From assembly GCA_014871385.1 (NCBI GenBank), contig CM026426.1, positions 28,231,037 through 28,295,036 of the forward strand: DNA of 64,000 bases. The letters are read 5' to 3'. The position numbers and the translations under genes were made by a program. This document shows positions 47,142 through 60,840 of the stretch, one piece after another (position 1 is the stretch's first letter; each line of letters starts with the position of its first letter). The DNA is from Ceratodon purpureus (Eukaryota > Streptophyta > Bryopsida > Pseudoditrichales > Ditrichaceae). Under the pieces are notes generated by a model, which was not told the origin of the DNA, searched no databases, and worked only from the letters and a program-made list of their open reading frames with translations.

Positions 47142-48700
47142 CCTCCACCTCCACCTCCACCTCCACCTCCACCTCCACCTCCACCTCCACCTCCACCTCC
47201 ACCTCCACCTCCACCTCCACCTCCACCTCCACCTCCACCTCCACCTCCACCTCCACCTCCACCTCCACCTCCACCTGGACCTCCACCTGGACCTCCACCT
47301 CCACCTCCACCTCCACCTCCACCTCCACCTCCACCTCCACCTCCACCTCCACCTCCACCTCCACCTCCACCTCCACCTCCACCTCCACCTCCACCTCCAC
47401 CTCCACCTCCACCTCCACCTCCACCTCCACCTCCACCTCCACCTCCACCTCCACCTCCACCTCCACCTCCACCTCCACCTCCACCTCCACCTCCACCTCC
47501 ACCTCCACCTCCACCTCCACCTCCACCTCCACCTCCACCTCCACCTCCACCTCCACCTCCACCTCCACCTCCACCTCCACCTCCACCTCCACCTCCACCT
47601 CCACCTCCACCTCCACCTCCACCTCCACCTCCACCTCCACCTCCACCTCCACCTCCACCTCCACCTCCACCTCCACCTCCACCTCCACCTCCACCTCCAC
47701 CTCCACCTCCAAATAGCACTTTTTACACTTGTAAATAGTAGTATGACGTCTTAGAAAGAAGAAACAATATGATTATCTGAATTTTATACTTATTAAACAC
47801 TTGTTAGTCATTGCACGATGAATCAACAAAATTGTGTATTACGTAAAAAATGAGTATGTAAATCAATATTTGATCCAATTTTCAATAAATTCCACTTTAT
47901 TTGAGATATAATATATTAAACCCTCTATTTTTATTATCTACATATAATATATACACTCATATGTCTACAAACCTGAAATTGTTGTTCCATAATATTTTGT
48001 AGTGATTTTCTATATATAGCATCCAAACTGTTAATGGCTTCAACATTTAACTACATGCCAAGAATTTATTTGAAACTAGTAGTAGTCAATAAAAATAACA
48101 TCTATCAATCACGTAGAAGTATATAAGCATAATATCGTTATTCCATATCTAGGTTGAACATTAAGTTGTAAATAATTAGAATTGTAATACTAAAATTATT
48201 GTCATGGCATTTTTCAATTATTTATCTTATTTCCAAATTGCAAGATCCTTATGTTATTGATTTAGATTGAATAAATTAGTGGCTTTAGCTTACAGTTTGA
48301 ATGCCTTCTCCATCTATTAAGCATCGTTTCAAAGTCAACAATATGTGTAACTTATTGGTTACCAGGGCTTCACCATTTAGCCTATGGATAGTGTAACAAC
48401 TACTTTCGTGATTCTTTCCTGTTGAAAAACCACCTCTTTTTCATTTTGGATGTTCAAGGAGCCATCTTTATATAATGTTAATGGAACATTTCAAAGATAT
48501 ATATAACTTTAGACTAAATGTAAAATTAACAGATATCAAAAGTTCAGATAAGAACTCAAACCTATTATATAATCTCTATACAGTTCCCAAGTAGCAAGAG
48601 CTTGTAGAGCCTCATTGTTTACTTTGTCAGCCTCTACACAAGTCTCCATAGTCTCTGCATTGAGCTTCTTGTATGCCTCAATAACTCTATATATTTCTTT
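45181..48700 (-). CDS. Multi-exon host-like gene, disordered protein, unknown function
   Basis: Four minus-strand exons join in perfect phase with GT-AG borders: 48700-48562, 48418-48294, 48050-47973 and 47031-45181 (TAA), giving at least 730 codons without a stop. The 5' end is incomplete, because the first exon starts at an acceptor (TTTTACAG). The small exons encode helical segments (VIEAYKKLNAETMETCVEAD, LHILLTLKRCLIDGEG, INSLDAIYRKSLQNIMEQQ). The last exon opens IKGPRYTMPVHPALSPDVYN and becomes a long Ser/Lys/Asn-rich, probably disordered tail ending His/Gln-rich. The intact frame, clean splice phases and lack of C-to-T stops contrast with the elements around it and suggest a selected host gene. 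I do not recognise the family. Further upstream exons may lie at 48.9-49.5 kb. Confidence 0.7.
47062..47140. repeat. TATATG/TA microsatellite
   Basis: Alternating TATATG and TATA units abut the CCACCT array, between it and the last exon of the minus-strand gene. Confidence 0.9.
47141..47710. repeat. CCACCT hexanucleotide array, about 95 units
   Basis: 570 bases of near-perfect (ACCTCC)n with only two variant units (CTGGAC at about 47275-47288). On the minus, gene-sense strand it reads (GGAGGT)n. It lies in the 941-bp last intron of the minus-strand gene. The poly-Pro, poly-Gly, His-Leu and Glu-Val frames it creates are repeat artefacts. Confidence 0.97.
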
Positions 48701-50551
48701 CTGTAAAATTGTGTATTTATAGTTAGAGTCCCTTTCCTCCCCCCTCCTTCTCTAGTACTATTGAAGGTTAAATGTTTCAAATTTAAAATTTAAAATATTG
48801 TATAGTCAATATTAAATATTTCATATTGCGTATATGTATTAGTTTATAATATATTTCCTTTATTTTGTATATCTTATAAATATTTCACAAGTTGATAAAT
48901 GGTTTGGGGTGTAGCTTGTACTCAGCTAATCCACATGGGCACATGTGAGGTTTGCTCTCTCAATATTAGAGCATAATTCTACTACAGCAACACTCCATGC
49001 TCCCTGAACCTTTCCTATCCCAATTTATTTGTTTCTTGCCATATCACATGTTGATGGTTGTGCAAGTAGCAATACTATTAGGTACTGCTCTGTCTACATG
49101 TAGGTTGTGACTGGCTTCTTGGTGATCGTTTTGAATTACTTGTCTGTGTAAATCTTCGAGATATTGTATGGACACTGGTCGTAGGCTAGTGTACAGCAGC
49201 CTTCCTTCCTCACCAGGACTAGATCTCAGAGGCTCGACACTGTTGAGCGATTGTTCATGCATACACATACTTAACTACATACAAATTGTGATGAGTTATG
49301 TTCTTAACCACCTGTGGAATATATAGGGAATCATTCTTTCTTGATAGCTTGGCTTCAACATGTAGGAAGCAATGACATGCATTTTTCCAAACATGTATGA
49401 TTCAGATCTTGACATATTAAAAAACGCCTTGTATTGGGGTGTAAAGTATATGTCTTCTCTCTCCGCTATAAAGTGTGGCACAGATATTTATTACAATATG
49501 ATATTTATTACAGTATGATATCCTCTACCATTCCTGATCTTGTACTTAACCCCTAAATTTCCTTGTGTTTTTGAGAGCTTGAATCCTCAAAACTGCGATT
49601 TTTTACCACTATGCCCTCCCAAGGATATGAATCAAATTTTTAAACTGTTTTTGGAATCTCAACCGTAAGATCTTATACCTAACCCTACTTGGAAGAACTG
49701 ATCAAAATTTCAACCGTTGGATGTTTTTCATTAGTGAGATCGTAGTGTTCAAAGCTTCAGCAGATTTTTTTTTGGGCCTTGGCCGAGAGGCATGGTGCAA
49801 ATGGGCCAAAGGGAGACTTGATGATTATTACTTCAAACATTTTGGTTACATTTTTTTCCATGTAGCTAACTAGATTAGGTATGCTCATGCAAAATTTTAG
49901 GCAAAAAAAACGCTTTTTAGACCTTCATAAAAATTATTTTCTATAAGTAGGTATAAAATTGACATAATAGTAAAACATGCATTACCAAAAACATTTGTGA
50001 GCTTAAGAAAAAGTGAATGGTGAGTAGGTACCTTTATAAATTTGTGATTTTTTGTGAAAAAAAAAATTCAAAATTCAAAATCCTCGAATTTTGACAAATT
50101 ATGAAAGGAAAAATTTAGAAATTACAAAAAACTGTTAAGCTTGTCTTTGTAAGTTTTGGAGTCTGCCCTTTTAAAATTAGTAAACTTTTTGACTTGGGTC
50201 ACTACGGAATTTGAGTAGTGGTTTGGTTATGAACATATTTCAATTTTTGTTTTTTTAAAAAGACCTAATTTTAGACTGCCCGTTTTGGACTTGAAACCTA
50301 AAATTTCTAGATGAAGGTTCTAAAAGCAGAATTTGGCTTCAAAACTTTTAATACATAGACCTTACCATAAAGGAAGCATCTAGTAAAAATATTAAAAAAA
50401 AATATTACTTTTAACCTCCCCATCTAGGCTGCCCGAATTTGCAAAAACCCATTTTGGATTTTAAGGATAGTTAGGGGTTAATATTATTAAATATTATTTG
50501 ATAATTTTGGTATTATCAAAAAATTCCTTCAAGATTATTTGGAAAAATATA
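48701..50551. other. Upstream region of the minus-strand gene, possible extra exons
   Basis: Two minus-strand open stretches (49481-49296 containing FTPQYKAFFNMSRSESYMFG; 49268-49044 containing LLYTSLRPVSIQYLEDLHRQ then a possible donor) may be exons of the same gene, but I could not phase them. The remainder (49.55-50.55 kb) is AT-rich with no gene seen. Confidence 0.35.
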
Positions 50552-50720
50552 CTCCCTCCATCCTACTAAAAGACCGTAGTTTCATTAAAATCTTGGCAAC
50601 ATATAAATTTTTGGTAAATTTTGGCCAAAATCTTACTTCAGTTTGAATGTGGCTACTTGTACACTAGAGAAAATGAACAAAAAAGTAGATGAAATCGCCA
50701 AAATCTTCTCAAAAAAATAA
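50552..50720 (+). mobile_element. Stowaway-like MITE end, fragment
   Basis: TA followed by CTCCCTCCATCCTACTAAAA matches the conserved terminal CTCCCTCC of plant Stowaway elements. The matching right end (GGAGGGAG-TA) was not found within the next 600 bases, so the copy is truncated; the right limit is arbitrary. Confidence 0.5.
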
Positions 50721-50956
50721 TACAATTGCCACTATTTGAATAAAATTGTCTTATAATAATTAAATTTATGGACGAACATATCAATATGGATGGTTCTATC
50801 CATGTTTTCCTTATGTGGTTACATACCAAGATGCATGTCTACATACCAACATAAGTACAAAAAATACAAAAAAAAAAAAATTAAAAAAATAAAAAATAAA
50901 AAAATGCTTAATGAAAGGAAATTATATTTTTGATGTTCCAGGACTATAATACATTG

Positions 50957-51104
<148 letters not shown>

Positions 51105-51324
51105 TTATTTCAAGATATACCTCCATGTAGTGTCCAGAGGACAATTGCCTTCAAGGAATAGCCTGTGGTGGCAAAAATGAGTAACCATACACCAGGGTTG
51201 TCTACATAGACAGACCGTCCGTTAGTCTTTCTATCCATCATGTTCGTCTAGTAGGCCCTTATGTTTCTCTAATAAGAGACATTGACCAATTGACTATTTG
51301 TAATTGTAAAATGAGTTTACCAAG

Positions 51325-52180
51325 TGCTGCGGAGGACGCGAGCGCTTGGGCGTGCGCAAGTCTAGAAAACAAATGTAAGCAGCGATGGCCGTAGGTAAGA
51401 AAAACTTAGAAGAGAAAACAACCACCATCGGCGCGCGCATGGGTGCGAGCATTGCGATGGGCCCGAGCGCTACGATGGACGCGCACGCGTAGGTGCGACT
51501 GCTGCGATGGGCGCGAGCACTGCGATGGGCGTGCGTACTTGAATGGGCCCGAGAGGGTGGATGCGAGCGGTGCGGTAGGCGCGAGAGTAACTATAGATGC
51601 GTGTGCGTGGGCGCGAGCGCGGCAATGGTCGCGCGCGCATTGGCATGTGCAAGTCATGAAAACAAGTGGAAGGAACGATGGGCCTAGGCAAAAACTACCC
51701 TGAAGAGAACACAACCATTGCAGGCGGGAGCGTTGTGATAGGCGCGTGTGTAGGCGCGAGCGTTGCGATTTGCGATGCGCGTGGGCTCGCGGAATTCATA
51801 AAAACAAGTAGAAGAGGTGATGAAGTAGGAAAAACAACCACGAAGAGAACACAACCACCGCGGGCGCGAGCGCTGCGATAAGGGTTTGCAATGAGCACGT
51901 GCGCACGCGTAGGCGCAAGTAAGTCTAGAAAAAAAGTGCAAGGGTTGTAGGTGTAGGCAAAATTAACTCAAAGGAAACACAACCACTACGGGCGCGAGCG
52001 CTAAGATGAGCGCGCACGGGTAGGCGGAAGGAGGTGGGCGCGCGCATGCCCATGCGAGGAGTTCAAAAACTAAGTGTAAGGGGCGGCGGGCGTGAGGAAA
52101 ATAAAACTCAAAAGACAATACAGACACTCCAGGCACGAGAAGGTAGGCGCAAGGAGGTGGGGGCAAAGATGTAGGCACGA
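51325..52180 (+). repeat. GC-rich minisatellite cluster, forward orientation
   Basis: Degenerate units mix a conserved core (AGAGAACACAACCACCGCGG, then GCGCGAGCGCTGCGATGGGC) with variable GCGCG-rich stretches. Cores lie near 51419, 51706, 51852 and 51975, giving an irregular spacing of about 125-290 bases. The block is strikingly GC-rich against AT-rich flanks. Open frames in it (for example 51443-51703) follow from the composition. Confidence 0.8.
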
Positions 52181-55289
<3,109 letters not shown>

Positions 55290-55610
55290 GTAGTTCCTAC
55301 CGCAACGAGGAGTGCCCCTCCCCAGTAATTACAGTGCTCACGCCCGTGGTGGTTGTGTTCTCTTCTGGATTGATTTTGCCTACGCCCATCGCCTTTTGCA
55401 CAGGTTTTCGAAACTTGCGCGGGCCCACCCGCGCGCGCCTTTTGCAGCGCTCGCGTCCGCTTGCGTGCACCCATCGCAGCGCTTGCGCCCGCGGTGGTTA
55501 TGTTCACTTCTCGGTTATTTTTGCCCACGCCCAATGACATTTGCACTAGTTATCAGGACTTGCGTGCGCTCACCCACCTGTGCCCAAGCGCTCGCGCCCA
55601 TCGCATACTA
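55290..55610 (-). repeat. GC-rich minisatellite cluster, reverse orientation
   Basis: The reverse complement carries the same core as the 51.3-52.2 kb cluster (AGAGAACACAACCACCACGG near 55365-55346 and a second copy about 143 bases on), with GCGAGCGCTGCGATGGG-like stretches. At least two units. Confidence 0.8.
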
Positions 55611-55675
55611 TGGTGAACTAGTTAGAAATGTAATAAGTAATTTTACAGCATAATGTTTTAAGAAATTGTAGCTCG

Positions 55676-56276
55676 TGTTACGCCCTGAAGGCACTCGGAG
55701 TGAAGACGGCAAAGAAGTAAACAGCGGTGCAAACTAGGAGTTCGAAGAGAGAATTCAGGACAGTTAGGCTATAAGAACGTAGGCAGCGAGAGCAAGGACA
55801 GTCGAGATCTTTTGGTTAGGTTTTACTCGCACTGTAGCAACTAGACGATGGCACCGTGACCTTCTTGTACTCATCCAGGACTTAAGCTGGAAACTAACTA
55901 TTTCTCTCGCTCTTTGCTGCATGACTTCTGCTTGTGTTGTCTCTTTTCCTTTCTTGGCCCGATGATTGCTTGCACTTAAACTCCCTTTGGAATCTCAGAC
56001 GTCCATGACTGCTCCTAGCTAACCTGTCCCAGCTTTACTGCCTTCTACAACTCCCGCCTAAGTCAGTCAGGTCTCGTCGTGGTCTTGGTCGTAACGTCCG
56101 GACACTGGGATACCATGGACTCCACGGTACTACCTATACCCAAGTACAGCACTCACCTGTAACCGAGACCCCCTCCTTTCCCCTTTGCACTACTCCTAGC
56201 CTTTGACTCCCTGACGACTGAGACGACCTCGGATTACGTAACCTTTCACTAACTCCATTTAGAATCGCGGCTAACA
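55676..56276 (+). repeat. 5' LTR of gypsy element 2, 601 bp
   Basis: Begins TGTTACGCCCTGAAGG and ends GGCTAACA, with TG...CA borders, directly followed by a primer site. The 3' half is C/T-rich, like the LTR at 4.55-5.22 kb. No 3' LTR was found in the rest of the window, so the element is truncated or interrupted. Confidence 0.75.
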
Positions 56277-56279
56277 TTT

Positions 56280-56297
56280 TGGCGACCATGCTGGGGA
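56280..56297 (+). promoter_or_regulatory. Primer binding site of gypsy element 2
   Basis: TGGCGACCATGCTGGGGA starts three bases after the LTR end. It resembles the TGGCGCCGTTGCCGGGGA primer site known from plant Tat/Athila-type gypsy elements (tRNA-Asp type), with several differences. Confidence 0.6.
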
Positions 56298-56345
56298 TGG
56301 ATTGGTGAAAGGAAACGTGTGTCGCTTGTTTTCCCCTAAGACACC

Positions 56346-57407
56346 ATGCCTCCACAAAAAATCGCTGCAGAAACAGCTCGAAACAATGAGGCCGAGGACG
56401 CCATAATTGTCCAAGACGATCCTGATACTACGAAAGAGTTTCTCCAATGGATGAAACAACAAATGGCGGATCTTGCTGCCCGGGCCGAAGCTACCAATGC
56501 CAAACTGGAATTTCTGAGTGAACAATACCAACACATGCAAAACAGCCGAAACCAGGACCCCATGGACGGCACACAACCAGACCTTGCTGGCCAAGCTTCA
56601 CAAATAGCCGCCGAAGCAATAAGGTCAGCCACAATCCCACGACAGAATCCCACAGCTGGGATATCACACAGCTCAGGTAGCCACAAGAGTCACGCAAAGC
56701 TACCTAAAATCCCTTACCCCGTTTTCGATGAGAAAGGCGACCCTGACTGGCATCTACGGAGATTTAAAGTAATAGCCAGAACCAATGGTGTTAACAATCC
56801 CGCTGACTTACAGAACATTTTTTGCACCACATTACAAGGCCATCACATCAACTGGTTTATTGATTTCAAAACCGATCATCCCTTGGCAACCTGGGAGGCC
56901 ATGGAGACCAGTTTCTTACACAAATTCCGTAAACTAAAAACAAGTTCGGAAATTTTAAGAGCTCTAGGCACCATTGTCCAAGAACGAGACGAATCGGTGG
57001 ATAGATTTTACGACAGGTTCAGACAGCTCGCTGACAAACTAAATCAAAAACCAAAAGAGGAATACCTCTGCGAATGGTTCAAAAAGGGGTTACTACCCTG
57101 GATTCAGCAAGGCATAGTCATCAGGGGAGTAAAAACTTTACAGGACATCCTAGACGCCGCAAATGACATTGGTCGAGAACTAGGAGCCCTTCAAAAAACC
57201 CAGACCCCGCTGTTACCCCTCCCAACCTATCGTGCAGAGGTCCGGGGACAACTGACACCATGTACCAACTGTGGAAAACTGCATGGGGGGCGTTGTTGGT
57301 TCGCCAATACTGTGTCACGTCCCGAAGAGCCACGCCGACCTCGCCCAGCCGCGGCCGCCGTCCAAACAGAGGAAATTGGAGTTGATCCCTTTCGAGGACA
57401 GCATTAA
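56346..57407 (+). CDS. Gag protein of gypsy element 2
   Basis: An uninterrupted 353-codon ORF from ATG 56346, 70 bases after the LTR. The N-terminus is acidic and helical (EFLQWMKQQMADLAARAEAT). Residues about 120-270 form the plant retrotransposon gag core (DPDWHLRRFKVIARTNGV, WEAMETSFLHKFRKL, DRFYDRFRQLADKL). A zinc-knuckle-like motif CTNCGKLHGGRC is near residue 309, followed by a Pro/Arg-rich tail. Gag packages the element RNA into virus-like particles. The frame is intact, unlike the other retroelements here, but no protease, reverse transcriptase or integrase follows, so the copy cannot move by itself. Confidence 0.9.
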   Translation: MPPQKIAAETARNNEAEDAIIVQDDPDTTKEFLQWMKQQMADLAARAEATNAKLEFLSEQYQHMQNSRNQDPMDGTQPDLAGQASQIAAEAIRSATIPRQNPTAGISHSSGSHKSHAKLPKIPYPVFDEKGDPDWHLRRFKVIARTNGVNNPADLQNIFCTTLQGHHINWFIDFKTDHPLATWEAMETSFLHKFRKLKTSSEILRALGTIVQERDESVDRFYDRFRQLADKLNQKPKEEYLCEWFKKGLLPWIQQGIVIRGVKTLQDILDAANDIGRELGALQKTQTPLLPLPTYRAEVRGQLTPCTNCGKLHGGRCWFANTVSRPEEPRRPRPAAAAVQTEEIGVDPFRGQH

Positions 57408-57568
57408 CTACAGCGAACTGACACTAACTCAATGACGAAAAGCAGGAAAATCAAGAAAAGCGTGATCACCCCGGATGAGAGGACCACGATAATGGCGGGA
57501 GAGACAGGGCAAGTGAGACAGGGTAAGTTCGCGCCAAGCCTCTCACGCTACGTTGCCACCTCGGATGT
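57408..57568. other. Breakpoint behind gag
   Basis: Gypsy coding similarity ends at or soon after the gag stop; the next recognisable frame is on the other strand. The deletion or insertion joint should lie here. Confidence 0.4.
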
Positions 57569-58201
57569 TCAAATATGGCGCCATCTGATATGTTCAAATA
57601 TGGAGTCCGGTGCAGGACAAGATGTGATGTGGCTGTCTTCGAGTTTGGTACAATCTGTGCGAATGGTATCCGTTTCCGGGGGTATCCGTGTCCGTTGGGG
57701 GATACCCCAAGCGGACCACCACCCCAAGACCTCATTTCCATTGGCCCATAGCAATGTCCTCAACTGATCTAACTCAACGCAACTAAGCTCTCCAAGGGAC
57801 GCAGACTCTAACCTCCCGTTGTAAATTGGATTTGCAAGACTCCAGTTAATGTTGAACCGATTAACTTCGTATTCGTCCTTTGGACTCCAATGGCGACCCT
57901 GGTACGAAAAGTAATCCCACCTCGCTAGCCAAAGGCATGCGTATTCAGGACTGTTGTCAATCTCAAGCTTCCACCTCTTCGACACAGCACGAGCGTTTTC
58001 GACGTCTTCAAACGTGATTACCGTCGGAGGAGTCCAACCCTGCGTTGCACTACTACCTATATGATCCTAGGGGTTAGGCCCATCCGCCATCCGCTTAAGC
58101 AAATCCTGTAAAATCGTTTCACAAGCAACGACCTCAATTGACTCGCCCATACCTTCAAATAACTGCCCTTCAAGTACAAGGTTCAGCTCTACAGAAATCA
58201 T
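57569..58201 (-). pseudogene. Unknown ORF with one in-frame TAG
   Basis: From ATG 58201 (MISVELNLVLEGQLFEGMGE) one minus-strand frame runs 210 codons to 57569, broken only by a TAG at 58069-58067 (one C-to-T step from CAG). The middle is rich in aromatic residues (CLWLARWDYFSYQG, YEVNRFNINWSLANPIYNG). It sits right behind a truncated gypsy gag but in opposite orientation, so it probably belongs to another inserted element. No family was recognised. Confidence 0.45.
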
Positions 58202-58867
58202 TCAGCTAATACAACATCAAGGACGTCTGCTAAGGTTTATATAGATCGTTCGTTGACTCTAAAGGTAGCTATAGACTTATTGAAAGACCGAGACATCTTC
58301 GACGAAGACAAGCACCCTGACATGGTATACATCTTCGTTTCAGCAGCTCCATTATTGTACACAAACTTTGAAATATTCCATGAAGTTTTCAGACCATTAA
58401 CTTTAGCTTCTGTGTAATTTGTTTTTCCTACAATTATCCATATAATCCTTTGCAATACTTAGTGTTGTGATCTAAAAACATGATGCAGGAATACTCATAT
58501 TTAGATCCAAGAAGGGATCAAATCTAAAGGATTGTAAGCATGACGTCATCATGAAATCAGCCCTAATTTGTACCTCAATAAACAAACATAAAAAAAATTT
58601 ACCAGTGATAACTCTAAATTCCACGGAATTATACTCCTTTACTAAAAAAAGTAAAAAAATCAAGCCTTTTTTTAGTTTTTTTCCACGGTTATAGGGTTTA
58701 CTTTGCTTTTGAAAATTTGGCTAAATGTCAAATCTCTGCTCTCCATTCTCTGCTCTCTGCTCTCTGCTCTCCGCTCTCCGATCACATGCTAACTTTCCTC
58801 CCTGCGTTCATAGCCTCAGCTGAGGAGCAAGCACAAGTGTGTGCTGCTTCCACAACTCCTGCTTTTC
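58202..58867. other. No gene seen; CTCTGCT repeat
   Basis: Contains a short CTCTGCTCTC tandem run at 58734-58782. There is no supported ORF. Confidence 0.5.
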
Positions 58868-60006
58868 CTACGTGCTGAGGAACAATTCTTCACCATGCTC
58901 ACTTTTTTGTTTTTCATCTTCAAATGCCCATCCTCCATGCCCTTCAAAGAGCCTTCGCATGTGCTCAATTACCTCAGCCTCCGAAACCACTCTAACCTTC
59001 CCATCTCGAACCATCTCAACTGCGGCTGCAATGTCACCTTCACTTTGGGGTTCTTGTGCTTTTACTTGAAGCCATTTCGCCTCCACAGCGGAATACTTGG
59101 CCTGAAAAATCTTCTGCCTCATCTCAACCGCAACGACAAGCGACCTCCCGCACTTAACCTTCGTTGAAATCTTCAAGAACTCCATCTTTGCAACTCCCAT
59201 TGCTTTGCTGCTGCGCTTCACCAAAGTATCCAAGGTCGGCAAGTCTCTATCTAAAAGAGATAGGTACTCTTGCCATTCTCCAATGGCCATAGAATGTTGA
59301 TTTGAGGTGGTTGATGGCAACCCACCTCAACTCTCGGTCCATTGTGCACAATCTGTCAGCGTTCTCTCTTCTTCTTCTACCTCGACACCGGTTGCGCCAC
59401 CGACAACACGCCCCTTCTTTAATCTCCCCCCCTTGCTTGTCTCCCTGCAGATCCTATAAGGTTTGCCTTCTCTTGCTCCATGTTCACCCTACGCAACACC
59501 TCACGGCACGTTCATTCTCCATGCAGACACCAATTTGTTTCCTTCTTCTTCACAAGTTCATACGCAAAACCCTTTGCCATCGCCAAGTTGATCTGCCTTG
59601 TGTTCAGTACACTCGTGCGTTGATCAGTTATCATCCACATCTCCTCAACCTTCTCGACAAAATCCGTATCCTCCTTGTCAGTGTAGCGATATCCATTGGA
59701 GTTCATCTTTGGCCCAAATAGCGACTTGATATTAGCCTTTGAAACATGGAGACCAATCTTCGAGCACTTTGGAGCCAAACCCTTGTTGCACAATCCGTAG
59801 TTCTCTACAAAATACTCCCGCTCTAGTGCTCAAACCCTATCACAAGTAATCTCCGGTTGCGCAACATACATGGGATCCATCCACGCAGCAGACTTGACCT
59901 TGCCTTTCTTCCTTGCTGACCCACTCTTTCCAACCCTGCCCTCTATCTGTTCCAGCTCTTCTTCAAACTCTTCATCAAACTCCTCATCGAACTCAAAGTC
60001 ACTCAT
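58868..60006 (-). pseudogene. Decayed acidic/coiled-coil element protein
   Basis: The minus-strand frame from ATG 60006 (MSDFEFDEEFDEEFEEELEQ) runs to 59512 with one TGA near 59830 (one C-to-T step from CGA). It passes through NYGLCNKGLAPKCSKIGLH, FGPKMNSNGYRYTDKEDTDF and NLAMAKGFAYELVKKKETNW. After a shift in phase, a second frame (59320-58868) adds a coiled-coil-like region (AVEAKWLQVKAQEPQSEGD, EVIEHMRRLFEGHGGW). The acidic start and modular decay suggest a transposable-element protein. It may belong to the same family as the ORFs at 16.3-17.4 kb and 60.7 kb, but orientation differs and I cannot prove it. Confidence 0.45.
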
Positions 60007-60429
60007 CTTTTGAGGCGTATAAGACAAAACCTCTTTACAATACTATCCTCTCGACAAGCTAAACGACACAGTATTCTCCTGATCTCACACATGCCACCAT
60101 CAGACACTCCATAAATTCCTCTGTGCTCTTGCACGATGCACACAATGTCACAGACACAGGACTTTCACAAACAGCCGCAACCAAGTGAGAGACAAAGGGC
60201 AGCTAGACAACCCTCCACTGCAGATCTCAAACCCTTGGGATATTTACGGCTACTATCGCTCCCTAAAACCCTACATGCCATGAACTAAGCCCGAATCATA
60301 ATGCACTTGTGGCTGAATCCTAGCTGTGCAGCTAAATTTGTCTAGTAATCTACGGCTAAGATTAGCTCAAGATTAGGAGCGTACAACGCATTCAAGGCCA
60401 GAATCTGCTACTAAATTCATCTGCCATTG
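60007..60429. other. No gene seen
   Basis: A short spacer between divergent decayed frames. No motif recognised. Confidence 0.4.
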
Positions 60430-60840
60430 CATGCCTTCATAGCCAGCCTGCCATCCAATCCGGTCCTCACATTATTCAGACCACCTCTAATCGACGGCCA
60501 TGTAGGAAGCCCGCCAAACCAAGTCCGTTCCAAGACTTTGAATTGCCCCCCTCTCGTCAGCCAATCAAGGAGTTTTGTACTGCCAGTGCATACGGATTTG
60601 CCAACGTATATGGAGTTCCATGGATGGGGCAATTGCCGCCTTTGGTCCACTCAACCATGCACATACCCTGCAATACAAGATTTCCCCAATAAGGACGTCA
60701 TTTTAGCACCCTGCCTTTGTGTCTATCACCCTTGGTGCACTGCCATGCAGGCCTAGATTGATGGCAGCTGTGCAAGAGCTACCTGCCAGCACAAATTTCT
60801 AGAGTTGTGGCTCAAAAGCTTTGGATTTTACATGATTGAA
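60430..60840 (+). pseudogene. Decayed Cys-His element protein fragment, copy 2
   Basis: A plus-strand frame ends with NKDVILAPCLCVYHPWC at about 60690-60740, then TAG at 60756 (one C-to-T step from CAG). It continues in the same frame with C-x4-C, HKFLELWLKSFGFY to about 60830. This matches, residue spacing included, the Cys/His cluster at 16.32-16.44 kb (minus strand). Only the C-terminal module is recognisable; the upstream sequence is not similar by eye. Confidence 0.55.

Noticed and set aside
47021-47754. Long open frames of poly-Pro, poly-Gly, Glu-Val, Ser-Thr and His-Leu
   Set aside because: They are the six readings of one CCACCT hexanucleotide array inside an intron; no coding evidence.
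51406-52178. Arg/Ala/Cys-rich ORFs in the GC-rich cluster
   Set aside because: Both strands are open in several frames because of GC-rich repeated units; no start context or homology.
55312-55653. Plus-strand ORF of 113 codons
   Set aside because: Reading of the reversed GC-rich minisatellite.
58839-59721. Plus-strand ORFs at 58.84-59.17 and 59.30-59.72 kb
   Set aside because: Antisense shadows of the decayed acidic/coiled-coil frame on the minus strand.
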